Source: Streptomyces meridianus
Lineage (GTDB): Bacteria; Actinomycetota; Actinomycetes; Streptomycetales; Streptomycetaceae
NCBI RefSeq assembly: GCF_023703325.1
Contig: NZ_JAMQGM010000023.1
Coordinates: forward strand, 84,513 to 148,512
Direction of reading: 5' to 3'
Length of the DNA stretch: 64,000 nucleotides
Shown here: positions 15,646 through 26,719 of the stretch, piece by piece
How positions within the stretch are numbered: position 1 is the first letter of the stretch
Layout of the letters: each line of letters opens with the position of its first letter
The notes under the pieces: generated by a model
Database searches by the model: none
The model's input: only the letters and a program-made list of their open reading frames with translations
Told to the model about the DNA's origin: nothing
Made by a program: the position numbers and the translations under genes

Positions 15646-17400
15646 ATGAAGATCCACAAGTACGACACCGTGATCGTCGGCGCCGGCGGCGCCGGTATGC
15701 GCGCGGCCATCGAGTCGACGAAGCGCAGCCGGACCGCGGTGCTGACCAAGCTCTACCCGACCCGCTCCCACACCGGCGCCGCCCAGGGCGGCATGGCCGC
15801 CGCCCTCGCGAACGTCGAGGAGGACAACTGGGAGTGGCACACCTTCGACACGGTCAAGGGCGGTGATTACCTGGTCGACCAGGACGCTGCCGAGATCCTG
15901 GCGAAGGAGGCCATCGACTCGGTCCTCGACCTCGAGAAGATGGGCCTGCCGTTCAACCGCACCCCGAACGGCACGATCGACCAGCGCCGGTTCGGCGGCC
16001 ACTCCCGCAACCACGGCGAGGCGCCGGTCCGCCGGTCCTGCTACGCCGCGGACCGCACCGGCCACATGATCCTCCAGACGCTGTACCAGAACTGCGTCAA
16101 GGAGGGCGTGGAGTTCTTCAACGAGTTCTACGTCCTGGACCAGCTCATCACCGAGGTCGACGGGGTCAAGAAGTCCGCCGGTGTGGTGGCCTACGAACTG
16201 GCCACCGGCGAGATCCACATCTTCCGGGCGAAGTCCGTTATCTACGCCTCGGGCGGCTGCGGCAAGTTCTTCAAGGTGTCCTCGAACGCGCACACCCTCA
16301 CCGGTGACGGCCAGGCCGCCGTCTACCGCCGGGGACTGCCGCTGGAGGACATGGAGTTCTTCCAGTTCCACCCGACGGGCATCTGGCGCATGGGCATCCT
16401 GCTCACCGAGGGCGCGCGCGGCGAGGGCGGAATCCTCCGCAACAAGGACGGCGAGCGCTTCATGGAGAAGTACGCGCCCGTCATGAAGGACCTCGCCTCG
16501 CGCGACGTCGTCTCCCGCTCCATCTACACGGAGATCCGGGAGGGCCGCGGCTGCGGCCCCGAGGGCGACCACGTCTTCCTCGACCTCACGCACCTCCCGC
16601 CGGAGCAGCTGGACGCCAAGCTTCCGGACATCACCGAGTTCGCGCGGACGTACCTCGGCATCGAGCCCTACACGGACCCGATCCCGATCCAGCCGACCGC
16701 GCACTACGCCATGGGCGGCATCCCGACGAACGTCGAGGGCGAGGTGCTGCTCGACAACACCACCGTCGTGCCGGGCCTGTACGCCGCCGGCGAGGTGGCC
16801 TGCGTGTCCGTGCACGGGGCCAACCGCCTGGGCACCAACTCGCTGCTGGACATCAACGTCTTCGGCCGCCGTGCGGGCATCTCCGCCGCCGACTACGCAG
16901 CGAAGACCGAATTCGTCGAGATTCCCGAGGATCCGGCGGCGCTGGTCGTCGACCAGGTCGAGCGGCTGCGTTCCTCCGAGGGCACCGAGCGGGTCACCGA
17001 GATCCGCAAGGAGCTCCAGGAGACGATGGACGCCAACGTCATGGTCTTCCGCACCGAGCAGACGATCAAGACGGCCGTCGAGAAGATCGGCGAGCTGCGG
17101 GCGCGCTACCGGAACGTGTCGGTCCAGGACAAGGGCAAGCGGTTCAACACCGACCTCCTGGAGGCCATCGAGCTGGGCAACCTGCTCGACCTGGCCGAGG
17201 TCATGGCCGTGTCCGCCCTCGCCCGCAAGGAGTCGCGCGGCGGTCACTACCGCGAGGACTTCCCCAACCGCGACGACGTCAACTTCATGCGCCACACCAT
17301 GGCGTACCGCGAGGTCGGCGACGACGGCGCGGAGTCCGTCCGCCTCGACTACAAGCCGGTCGTGCAGACCCGCTACCAGCCGATGGAGCGTAAGTACTGA
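15646..17400 (+). CDS. sdhA: Succinate dehydrogenase flavoprotein subunit
   Basis: The 584-residue catalytic subunit oxidises succinate to fumarate with covalently bound FAD. The FAD-binding start is [17 protein letters not shown] (GxGxxG). The covalent-FAD histidine lies in [11 protein letters not shown]. Substrate/active-site segments include [29 protein letters not shown] and [15 protein letters not shown]. The C-terminal helical domain (about 440-584) is complete. The length is normal. The stop codon overlaps the sdhB ATG by one base. Confidence 0.97.
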   Translation: MKIHKYDTVIVGAGGAGMRAAIESTKRSRTAVLTKLYPTRSHTGAAQGGMAAALANVEEDNWEWHTFDTVKGGDYLVDQDAAEILAKEAIDSVLDLEKMGLPFNRTPNGTIDQRRFGGHSRNHGEAPVRRSCYAADRTGHMILQTLYQNCVKEGVEFFNEFYVLDQLITEVDGVKKSAGVVAYELATGEIHIFRAKSVIYASGGCGKFFKVSSNAHTLTGDGQAAVYRRGLPLEDMEFFQFHPTGIWRMGILLTEGARGEGGILRNKDGERFMEKYAPVMKDLASRDVVSRSIYTEIREGRGCGPEGDHVFLDLTHLPPEQLDAKLPDITEFARTYLGIEPYTDPIPIQPTAHYAMGGIPTNVEGEVLLDNTTVVPGLYAAGEVACVSVHGANRLGTNSLLDINVFGRRAGISAADYAAKTEFVEIPEDPAALVVDQVERLRSSEGTERVTEIRKELQETMDANVMVFRTEQTIKTAVEKIGELRARYRNVSVQDKGKRFNTDLLEAIELGNLLDLAEVMAVSALARKESRGGHYREDFPNRDDVNFMRHTMAYREVGDDGAESVRLDYKPVVQTRYQPMERKY

Positions 17401-18170
17401 TGAGCACCGAGACGCTCGAGAAGACCGAGGGCGGCGCGCAGTCCGCCGAGGGCGCCTCGCCGTACATCACGGCGACCTTCCGGATCCGCCGGTTCAACCC
17501 GGAGATCTCGGCCGATGCGATCTGGGAGGACTTCCAGATCGAGATCGACCCGAAGGAGCGTGTCCTCGACGCCCTCCACAAGATCAAGTGGGAGCTGGAC
17601 GGCACGCTGACGTTCCGGCGTTCCTGTGCGCACGGCATCTGCGGCTCCGACGCGATGCGCATCAACGGCCGCAACCGGCTGGCGTGCAAGACCCTGATCA
17701 AGGACATAAACCCCGAGAAGCCGATCACGGTCGAGGCGATCAAGGGCCTCACGGTCCTCAAGGACCTCGTGGTCGACATGGAGCCGTTCTTCCAGGCCTA
17801 CCGCGACGTCATGCCGTTCCTCGTCACCACGGGGAACGAGCCGACCCGCGAGCGGCTGCAGTCCGCCGAGGACCGCGAGCGCTTCGACGACACCACCAAG
17901 TGCATCCTGTGCGCCGCGTGCACGTCCTCGTGCCCGGTGTTCTGGAACGACGGCCAGTACTTCGGCCCGGCGGCGATCGTCAACGCCCACCGCTTCATCT
18001 TCGACTCGCGTGACGAGGCCGGGGAGCAGCGGCTGGAGATCCTCAACGACAAGGACGGCGTGTGGCGCTGCCGCACCACGTTCAACTGCACCGACGCGTG
18101 CCCGCGCGGCATCGAGGTGACGAAGGCGATCCAGGAAGTGAAGCGGGCGCTGATCACCCGCCGCTACTGA
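17400..18170 (+). CDS. sdhB: Succinate dehydrogenase iron-sulfur subunit
   Basis: The 256-residue subunit passes electrons from FAD to quinone. The [2Fe-2S] ligands are in CAHGICGSDAM plus the later NRLACK Cys. The [4Fe-4S] and [3Fe-4S] ligands are in CILCAACTSSCP and CRTTFNCTDACPRGI. The N-terminus has a short acidic extension. It is the last gene of sdhCDAB and overlaps sdhA by one base; a long hairpin follows. Confidence 0.97.
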   Translation: MSTETLEKTEGGAQSAEGASPYITATFRIRRFNPEISADAIWEDFQIEIDPKERVLDALHKIKWELDGTLTFRRSCAHGICGSDAMRINGRNRLACKTLIKDINPEKPITVEAIKGLTVLKDLVVDMEPFFQAYRDVMPFLVTTGNEPTRERLQSAEDRERFDDTTKCILCAACTSSCPVFWNDGQYFGPAAIVNAHRFIFDSRDEAGEQRLEILNDKDGVWRCRTTFNCTDACPRGIEVTKAIQEVKRALITRRY

Positions 18171-18197
18171 GGCTGAAGCCTGGCGCGGAACTCCGCG

Positions 18198-18248
18198 CGA
18201 CGAGGGCCCCGTTCTCCCGGCCGGTTCCGGGGGGCGGGGCTCTCGTCG
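18198..18248 (+). terminator. Terminator of the sdhCDAB operon
   Basis: A 14-bp stem with one mismatch (CGACGAGGGCCCCG / CGGGGCTCTCGTCG) encloses a GC-rich loop, starting 27 bases after the sdhB stop. A smaller stem (GCGCGG-AACT-CCGCGC, 18183-18198) sits directly before it. Confidence 0.75.
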
Positions 18249-18568
18249 CTGCCGGTCCCCCGGCGCCGGACCGGTTGCCGAGCACGAGGAGTCCGCGCCG
18301 GAGAGCGACGGCGGGTACCACCCCGCATCCCTTTCCGGGTACGTGGCCCTCGTGATCGGCCGCGATGGGAGCCCGCGTCAGTGGCTGCACGTCGCCCGGG
18401 GCGTCCCCCGCATCTCCCGCCGCCCCCGGCGGTCCCGCTCGGCCTGTGTGCCGTGGAACGGCCGGACGATGACCGATTCCGCACCTCGTCACGGGCTGCG
18501 ACGGCTACGCTTCAGGCACTGTCGGCCCTTGTTCCGGCGCCGCTCCCCGTCCGGCAAGGAGAACCCAG

Positions 18569-19003
18569 ATGTCCCACACGGTCCGGCTCCTGGCCGCTGC
18601 GACCCTTCTCGCGTCGGCCGCGCTGACCGGCACCACCGGGTGCTCGCCGCAGGTCGTGCCCGAACCCGACCGCGTCATCACCCTGCGGCACCTGCCCGCG
18701 GACGATCACCCGGAGCGGACGCGCAAGCGCACGCTGGACTTCCGGACGTACCTGGCGAACACCCGCCCCGACTACGGCGGCGTGGCGGATCACGTGGTCG
18801 CGGTGCAGGGCGACTGGGACGCCGACGGTGGTCGCGTCCTCATTGCCACCGACTACCCCGGCGGGCCGAGCCGCCCCGAGAAGAGCGTGGCCCCGCGCAT
18901 CACCGAGGCCTTCGCGACCTGGGCGAGGACCGACCACCGGACCGGTCTCGCGGCCGTGTACGACCGCTCCGGCGAACTCCTCTACGCGGGCGGCAGGTTC
19001 TGA
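18569..19003 (+). CDS. Putative lipoprotein, 144 residues
   Basis: The N-terminus is a lipoprotein-type signal with the Cys in TGTTGC (about residue 25; Thr at -3 is not ideal). The mature part has no recognised domain. It contains GRVLIATDYPGGPS and FATWARTDHRTG, giving an alpha/beta impression. The ATG has AAGGAG upstream. Its stop overlaps the next reading frame (CTGATC), which may start by coupled translation. The 398 bases before this gene hold only the sdh terminator and presumably its promoter. Confidence 0.7.
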   Translation: MSHTVRLLAAATLLASAALTGTTGCSPQVVPEPDRVITLRHLPADDHPERTRKRTLDFRTYLANTRPDYGGVADHVVAVQGDWDADGGRVLIATDYPGGPSRPEKSVAPRITEAFATWARTDHRTGLAAVYDRSGELLYAGGRF

Positions 19004-19545
19004 TCGGTACGCCCCGTGACGGGCGGACACCGGCGACGCGCGACGGCCTGCCCTTCGCCGATGTCGACGCCCTCGCGGCCGCAGCACACGCGGGGCAGAC
19101 CGACAAGATCGGCGTGCCGTACGTCGAGCACGTACGGGCAGTGGCACGGGGGTTGGTGCCGGTGAGCGAACGGCTGGCGATGGCGGGGCTGCTGCACGAT
19201 GTCGTCGAGGACACCGGCTGGACCTGCGCGGGGCTGCTGGAGGCCGGCGTTCCGGCGGACGTGGTCGCGCTCGTCGACGCGGTCACCAAGCGCCCGGGAG
19301 TGCCCTACCCGGACATGCTCCGTGCGATCGCCGCCGACCCGGACGCCGCCCTGCTGAAGATCGCCGACAACGCGCACAACTCCCGCCCGGACCGGCTCGC
19401 CGCGCTGCCGGCCGACGGGCGGGAGCGGCTGGCGGAGAAGTACCGGGCCGCGCGCGACGTGCTGTGGCCGGCGGTGGACCGCGGCCGCCTGGAGACGGTC
19501 GTCCGGTCGGTCAACCCGTCGTTGCTGGAGACCGGTTCGGGCTGA
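19000..19545 (+). CDS. HD-domain protein resembling small alarmone (ppGpp) hydrolases
   Basis: The protein has up to 181 residues. The RelA/SpoT-type hydrolase motifs are in order: Y-V-E-H in GVPYVEHVRAVARG, H-D-x-x-E-D-T in LLHDVVEDTGW, and D-N/H-N in LLKIADNAHNSRPDRL. No synthetase, TGS or ACT domain follows, so the layout is that of a stand-alone alarmone hydrolase (Mesh1-like), which would remove the 3'-pyrophosphate of ppGpp. The start is unclear: there is no in-frame ATG/GTG/TTG between the upstream gene and the domain. A CTG at 19000 overlapping the preceding stop is the best guess, so the given start is approximate. Confidence 0.7.
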   Translation: MIGTPRDGRTPATRDGLPFADVDALAAAAHAGQTDKIGVPYVEHVRAVARGLVPVSERLAMAGLLHDVVEDTGWTCAGLLEAGVPADVVALVDAVTKRPGVPYPDMLRAIAADPDAALLKIADNAHNSRPDRLAALPADGRERLAEKYRAARDVLWPAVDRGRLETVVRSVNPSLLETGSG

Positions 19546-19645
19546 GACACCGGACCGGGGCCTGCCGGGCCCGGCAGGTACGGGACGGCGCGGGCAGCAC
19601 CGCGCGGTCCTCGACTGCCGTGCACCTCGGGCGACATGACGGGGA

Positions 19646-19752
19646 TCGCCGCGCTCCTCGGCCGTCCGCAGGGTGCGCTGCAGATCCGAGGAGTACAGCT
19701 CCACCTCGGCGCCGTCCGGGACCTGAACCCGCAGCACGTACAGCGTGCGCAT
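19646..19752 (-). pseudogene. Possible 5' remnant of a small gene
   Basis: An ATG at 19752 has a strong ribosome site (AGGAGGGG) and opens a frame whose first 35 or so residues look protein-like (RTLYVLRVQVPDGAEVELY). After that the frame turns into Arg/Pro-rich shadow sequence and runs on through the HD gene on the other strand. It may be a truncated or frameshifted gene, or a coincidence. Confidence 0.25.
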
Positions 19753-19894
19753 GAGTGTGCCCCTCCTGTCGGTGGTTCCTGCCGACGGAACGACGGCCGC
19801 CCCTGCCCGGTGAACGAGCCGTGTTCCGGAGCCGGTGCCGGGCCGGGGCGACCCGGTTCGAGCAGCCGGCCGCGGACGACCACGATGCCGGCGA

Positions 19895-20416
19895 TCAGCG
19901 CTTCGCCGCGGAGCGCTCCGCCTCCAGCATCACCCGGCGCAACATCCCCGCGAGAGACCGGCGTTCACCGGCGTCCAGAGCGCCGAGCAGCCGCTGCTCC
20001 TCCCGGCCCATCCCGTCGATCGCGCCCAGCCAGGTCCGCCGGCCGCTGTCGGTGAGCTCGACGTCGACGCGCCTGCGATCGTCCGGTGAGGGCGTGCGGC
20101 GGACGAAGCCTCGCCGCTCCAGACCGGTGAGGCGGCCGGTGACGGAGGCCGGGGCGATGTCGAGTTCGGCTGCGATCGCGGAGGGGGAGGCAGCGTCACC
20201 GTGTCCGGCCAGCACGTGCAGGGTCTCGAACTCGTGCTTCTGCAGGTCGTGTGCGGCCAGGAACTGCTCCTCGAACCGCCGCAGATGCTTCACCAGCTTC
20301 TGCATGCGGGTCACCGCTCCCTCGACGTCCGGATCCAGCCGCCCGGGCAGCAGCGGGCTCCACCGGGCGATGTGGGCGTCGGTCCGGTCCTGCTGTTCCT
20401 GCTCCCGCTCCTGCAT
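19895..20416 (-). CDS. MarR-family transcriptional regulator
   Basis: The 173-residue product has a winged helix-turn-helix of MarR type at about 50-150 (LQKHEFETLHVLAGHG, then SAIAAELDIAPASVTGRLTGLERRGFVRR, and the wing SPDDRRRVDVELTDSGR). An N-terminal charged stretch precedes it. MarR proteins are dimers that release DNA on binding phenolic or other small ligands. The gene follows the UvrA-like ABC gene by 85 bases on the same strand and may be co-transcribed with it. The ribosome site is weak. Confidence 0.87.
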   Translation of the reverse strand: MQEREQEQQDRTDAHIARWSPLLPGRLDPDVEGAVTRMQKLVKHLRRFEEQFLAAHDLQKHEFETLHVLAGHGDAASPSAIAAELDIAPASVTGRLTGLERRGFVRRTPSPDDRRRVDVELTDSGRRTWLGAIDGMGREEQRLLGALDAGERRSLAGMLRRVMLEAERSAAKR

Positions 20417-20501
20417 GCCCGAGATCGTACGTCGGGGCCGGCCGGTGGTCCGGTGGCGCGTTCCCGCCACCGGACCGCCCTCCCTTGCGGAACCGGTCCG
20501 G

Positions 20502-22904
<2,403 letters not shown>

Positions 22905-23172
22905 TGTGGTCTCCGTCCGTGAGGCGGGGCCGCCCCTGCGATGCAATGCGGCGCCGTCCGGCTCGATCCGGGATGCTTCGAACAGTACGTCCGGTTCTCC
23001 GTCCGCGGCGCGACATGGCCCGAACCGGTCGCGACCGGGTCATGGTGGGTGCACGGTGACGCCCATGGCCGTCAGGCTAGGCGCGGACCGGCGACCGCCG
23101 CTTCTCCGTTCCTGACCGGTCATTCCTCGTTCCGTCCGGCGCCGGCCCCGGGTGCCGTGGGAGAATCACCGC

Positions 23173-23595
23173 GTGCAGGACCTCGACGACCTCGTCCGGC
23201 TGCGGCGGGCCCGGGACCGGATGGACCGCGACTACGCCGAGCCGCTCGACGTCCCGGCGCTGGCCCGGGAGGCCCTGATGTCGCCGGGCCACTTCTCGCG
23301 CAGCTTCCGCGCGGCCTTCGGCGGGACGCCGTACAACTACCTGATGACCCGCCGCATCGAGCGGGCGAAGGCGCTGCTGCGGCGCGGCGACCTCACGGTG
23401 ACCGAGGTCTGCTTCGCGGTCGGCTGCACGTCGCTGGGGTCGTTCAGCTCGCGCTTCACCCGGCTGGTCGGCGAGAGCCCGAGCAGCTACCGGGCCCGGA
23501 GCCACGACCACGGCGCCGCCATCCCCGCCTGCATGGTCAAGATCCACACGCGACCGGTCAGGAACGGAGAAGCGGGGGCCGCCGCCCGGCCGTAG
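23173..23595 (+). CDS. AraC-family transcriptional regulator
   Basis: The 140-residue protein is essentially one AraC DNA-binding domain: two helix-turn-helices in LDVPALAREALMSPGHFSRSFRAAFG and LTVTEVCFAVGCTSLGSFSSRFTRLVGESPSSYR, preceded by only about 20 residues. No ligand domain is present. GTG 23173 with GGGAG upstream is chosen over GTG 23152. It is ten bases upstream of the VOC gene on the same strand, and this pair is common in actinomycetes; the regulator may control that operon. Confidence 0.88.
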   Translation: MQDLDDLVRLRRARDRMDRDYAEPLDVPALAREALMSPGHFSRSFRAAFGGTPYNYLMTRRIERAKALLRRGDLTVTEVCFAVGCTSLGSFSSRFTRLVGESPSSYRARSHDHGAAIPACMVKIHTRPVRNGEAGAAARP

Positions 23596-23605
23596 CGTGC
23601 AAGGC

Positions 23606-24022
23606 ATGGACATCAGGCTTTCCCAGTGCTTCATCGCCGTCGACGACCACGACAAGGCGATCGCCTTCTACCGCGATGTGCTCGGCCTCGAGGTGCGCAA
23701 CGACGTCGGGTTCGAGGGCATGCGCTGGGTGACCGTCGGGGCACCCTCGCAGCCGGACGTGAACATCGTCCTGGAACCGCCGCTGGCCGACCCGAACGCC
23801 TCACCCGCCGACAAGCAGGCCATGGCGGAGATGATGGCCAAGGGCCAACTGCGCGGCGTCATCTTCGCGACGGACGACTGCGATGCCACCTTCTCCCGCA
23901 TCGACGCCGCGGGCGGCGAGGTGCTGCAGGAGCCCATGGACCAGCCCTACGGCGTCCGCGACTGCGCGTTCCGCGACCCGTCGGGCAACCTGGTGCGCTT
24001 CACCCAGCCGCTCGCGAAGTGA
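23606..24022 (+). CDS. VOC (glyoxalase/bleomycin-resistance) family protein
   Basis: The 138-residue single-unit protein has two beta-alpha-beta-beta-beta repeats. The first begins SQCFIAVDDHDKAIAFYRDVLGLEVR; the second ends GVRDCAFRDPSGNLVRFTQP. These are typical of the vicinal-oxygen-chelate superfamily, which act as metal-dependent enzymes or ligand-binding proteins. The ATG at 23606 has only a close AAGG; a GTG nine bases earlier is possible. It is co-transcribed with the AraC regulator upstream. Confidence 0.85.
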   Translation: MDIRLSQCFIAVDDHDKAIAFYRDVLGLEVRNDVGFEGMRWVTVGAPSQPDVNIVLEPPLADPNASPADKQAMAEMMAKGQLRGVIFATDDCDATFSRIDAAGGEVLQEPMDQPYGVRDCAFRDPSGNLVRFTQPLAK

Positions 24023-24066
24023 GCGCCGGGCGGGTCCGGTTGCGGCGCCGGGGCTGTGGGCCGAGC

Positions 24067-24118
24067 TTGCAACCGTAGACGATATTTCGCTGTAGAATAA
24101 TTTGACACCGAAGTATAT
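24067..24118 (+). promoter_or_regulatory. AT-rich promoter/operator region of the MFS gene
   Basis: A roughly 50-base stretch is conspicuously AT-rich for the window. It contains TAGAAT (24093-24098), a perfect TAGRRT -10 box, with TTGCAA 20 bases upstream. An imperfect inverted repeat flanks it (ATATTTCG at 24082-24089 and CGAAGTAT at 24109-24116, one mismatch). A repressor bound there would cover the promoter. No ribosome site precedes the ATG at 24127. Confidence 0.5.
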
Positions 24119-24126
24119 TGCCGGAC

Positions 24127-25401
24127 ATGCCGCATCCCCTGCGCGACCGCCGCTTCCGTCTGCTCTTCGCCGGACGGTCCCTGTCCCTGCTCGGCGACTC
24201 CGTCATCCCGGCCGCCCTCGCCCTCGCCGTCCTGCGCGTCACCGGATCCACCTCCGCGCTCGCCGTCGTCCTGGGCTGCGCCCTGGTGCCGAAACTCGCC
24301 TTACTGCCGGTCGGCGGCGTCGTCGCGGACCGGCTCAGCGCCCGCACCGTCACGATCGCCACCGACCTCGTGCGATGCGGGGCCCAACTCGTGGTCGGCG
24401 TGGAGCTGTTGAGCAGCGCTCCCTCCATCGCGGTCATCGCCGGTGCGGAGGTGGCCGGCGGGGTCGCCTCGGCATTCGCCATGCCGGCACTCGGCCCGCT
24501 GGTCACCGGAACCGTCGCTGCGGCGGACCGTCAGCGTGCCAACTCCCTGCTGGGCACGGCCGGGAGCGCCGCCCGGCTGGGCGGCCCGGCCCTCGCCGGG
24601 CTGCTGCTCTGGGCCGCCGGGCCCGGATGGGCCTTCGTGCTGGACGCCCTGACCTTCGTGCTCAGCGCCGCGTGCATCGCCCTGGTCCCGGTGCGCCATG
24701 TGCAGCTTCCGCGGCGGTCGTTCCGGGAGGACCTGACACTCGGCTGGGCCGAGGTGCGCGCCCGCGACTGGTACTGGACGAGTCTGATCGCCCACGGCGT
24801 CTGGAACTTCACCGCCAGTGTGCTGCTGGTCCTCGGTCCCGCCGTGGCCGTCGCCGAGTTGGGCGGCGAGCATGTGTGGGTGGCCCTGCTCCAGGTCGGC
24901 GCCGTGGGGCTGCTGGCCGGTTCGCTCCTCGCCGGCCGGGCGCGGCTGCGACGCCCGGTGCTGATCGCGAACATCGGGTGCGCCACCTACGCGCTGCCGC
25001 TCGCCCTGCTGTCCCTCGCGGCTCCCGCAGCGGTGGTCGTGGCGTCGTACGGGGTCGCGATGGTGGGGCTCGGCTTTCTCAACCCCGTGTGGCACACCGC
25101 CGTCCAGAACGCGGTGCCCGAGCACGCCCTGGCCCGCATCACCTCGTACGACTGGCTGGTCTCGCTGGGCGCCATGCCGCTCGGCTACGCCCTGGCCCCG
25201 GTCGCCGCCGCGGCCTGGGGACCGGCCGTGCCGCTCATGGCCGGTGCGGTGCTCGCCGCCGGGGCCTGCCTCGGAACGGCCGCAGTGCCGGGCGTGCGGC
25301 ACTTCACGGCCGGGCCGGACGTGCCTGCGGGAGGGATGTCCGCCCCGCCGACCGGGACCGCGGCGGGGGCCGTCGCGCAGGAACCGGGCGGCCCGTCCTG
25401 A
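24127..25401 (+). CDS. MFS transporter with a TTA (bldA-dependent) codon
   Basis: This 424-residue major facilitator has about 12 membrane helices and the opening RDRRFRLLFAGRSLSLLGDSV typical of drug/metabolite exporters of the DHA3 (MefA/enterobactin exporter) type. Loop 2-3 is GGVVADRLSARTV. The substrate is unknown. Codon 59 (24301-24303) is TTA, the rare leucine codon read only by bldA tRNA in Streptomyces. I found no other in-frame TTA in the window, so expression may be tied to development. ATG 24127 is used; TTG 24118 is the only nearby alternative. The Pro/Gly-rich C-terminal tail is cytoplasmic. Confidence 0.85.
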   Translation: MPHPLRDRRFRLLFAGRSLSLLGDSVIPAALALAVLRVTGSTSALAVVLGCALVPKLALLPVGGVVADRLSARTVTIATDLVRCGAQLVVGVELLSSAPSIAVIAGAEVAGGVASAFAMPALGPLVTGTVAAADRQRANSLLGTAGSAARLGGPALAGLLLWAAGPGWAFVLDALTFVLSAACIALVPVRHVQLPRRSFREDLTLGWAEVRARDWYWTSLIAHGVWNFTASVLLVLGPAVAVAELGGEHVWVALLQVGAVGLLAGSLLAGRARLRRPVLIANIGCATYALPLALLSLAAPAAVVVASYGVAMVGLGFLNPVWHTAVQNAVPEHALARITSYDWLVSLGAMPLGYALAPVAAAAWGPAVPLMAGAVLAAGACLGTAAVPGVRHFTAGPDVPAGGMSAPPTGTAAGAVAQEPGGPS

Positions 25402-25644
25402 TCCCGGCCGCAGCCGGCCCGGCGCGGTCGTTCCGTCCACCGGCATCCGACATCCGGCGTCGGGCACGGTTTCGGCCATCTTCACCGATCGCCCGACGCC
25501 CTGGTGACGGATCCGGGCCCGGATGGGACCCTTCTGATTGTTCGTCACATTCGCACCACCCGTCTGCCGGTGCCGCCCCGCCCCGGGTGGCACGTCCCCC
25601 CATCCGCGCGGTGACCCCGCGCGGCCGACGCAGCAGGAGTCCGC

Positions 25645-26634
25645 ATGAGACGCAGCCGAAGAATCCGTACCGGCACCGGAGTTCTGATCGCCCTCGGCGC
25701 CCTAATCGCCACCGCCCTCCAGGCCGGCCAGGCCGGCGCCGCCGCCCCGCCCGTCGCGGTCCACGACGCCGCGAAGTCGCGGGCCGCCCAGGAGCGGACC
25801 GCCGAGTTCTGGACCCCCGAGCGGATGCGCTCGGCCGAACCGCTCGATCTGCTCGAGGCCGGGCCGGGCGAGGTCACCGCCGATGTCCCGCGCGGCACGA
25901 AGCAGACCGTCGCCCCCACCCGCAAAGCGACCGGGCCCGCGGACGTCCAGTCCTTCCCCCAGCCCGGCGGAGCGTGGACGGGCGGCGGCGACGTCGTCAC
26001 CACCTCGGGCCGGGTGTTCTTCACCTACGGCGGGCGCACAGCGTCCTGCTCCGGCAACGCCGTCACCAGCGCCAACGGGAGCACCGTGATGACAGCGGGC
26101 CACTGCGTCAAGCTCGACGGCGCCTGGCACACCGACTGGGTGTTCGTCCCCGCCTACGACAACGGCCGGGCCCCGTACGGCACCTGGGCCGCGACACAGA
26201 CCATGTCCACGCCCCAGTGGGCGGCCAGTGAGGACATCAACTACGACGTCGGCGCCGCCGTGGTCGCCCCGCTGAACGGGCAGCGCCTCACCGACACCGT
26301 CGGCGCGCAGGGCCTCGCGTTCAACACGGGCTACAACGTGGACATGTACGCGTTCGGCTTCCCGGCCGCCGACCCGTACGACGGCTCGAAGCTCATCTAC
26401 TGCAGCGGGACGACCTACCAGGACTTCCTGCTCTCCAGCGACCACGGCATGGCCTGCGACATGACCGGCGGTGCCAGCGGAGGCCCCTGGTTCACTTCGT
26501 TCGACGAGGCCGGCGGCACCGGGCTGCAGTCATCGGTGAACAGCTTCAAGTACAACTTCCTGCCGGACGCGATGTACGGCCCGTACTTCGGCGCCGACGC
26601 ACAGAACCTGTACAACACGGCCCAGTCGAGCTGA
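25645..26634 (+). CDS. Secreted trypsin-like serine protease
   Basis: The 329-residue product has a Sec signal (about 1-33 ending in GAGAA) and a pro-region. The chymotrypsin-like domain carries the catalytic triad His in MTAGHCV, Asp in NYDVGAAVV and Ser in GGASGGPW. Two Cys pairs are likely disulfides. The layout matches the peptidase S1 group of extracellular streptomycete proteases. The ATG has CAGGAG upstream. A strong terminator separates it from the convergent binding-protein gene. Confidence 0.9.
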   Translation: MRRSRRIRTGTGVLIALGALIATALQAGQAGAAAPPVAVHDAAKSRAAQERTAEFWTPERMRSAEPLDLLEAGPGEVTADVPRGTKQTVAPTRKATGPADVQSFPQPGGAWTGGGDVVTTSGRVFFTYGGRTASCSGNAVTSANGSTVMTAGHCVKLDGAWHTDWVFVPAYDNGRAPYGTWAATQTMSTPQWAASEDINYDVGAAVVAPLNGQRLTDTVGAQGLAFNTGYNVDMYAFGFPAADPYDGSKLIYCSGTTYQDFLLSSDHGMACDMTGGASGGPWFTSFDEAGGTGLQSSVNSFKYNFLPDAMYGPYFGADAQNLYNTAQSS

Positions 26635-26667
26635 GGCCGTGACCGGCCCGCCCCGGCGGCCGGAACC

Positions 26668-26702
26668 GGGACCGGGCGGCTCGCCGCGAGCCGCCCGGTC
26701 CC
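26668..26702. terminator. Bidirectional hairpin terminator
   Basis: A perfect 16-bp stem (GGGACCGGGCGGCTCG and its complement) with a 3-base loop lies between the convergent protease and binding-protein genes. Confidence 0.85.
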
Positions 26703-26719
26703 GCGTTGCCGCGCCGGGC

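Noticed and set aside
15601..17295. 564-residue minus-strand frame opposite sdhA
   Set aside because: Antisense shadow of a universally conserved gene.
18982..19752. Full-length 256-residue minus-strand gene here
   Set aside because: Only the first 35 or so residues look coding; the rest is antisense to the HD-domain gene.
24093..24118. TTGACA (24101-24106) and TATATT (24113-24118) as a sigma-70 promoter
   Set aside because: Spacer is only six bases; the TAGAAT box is a better -10.
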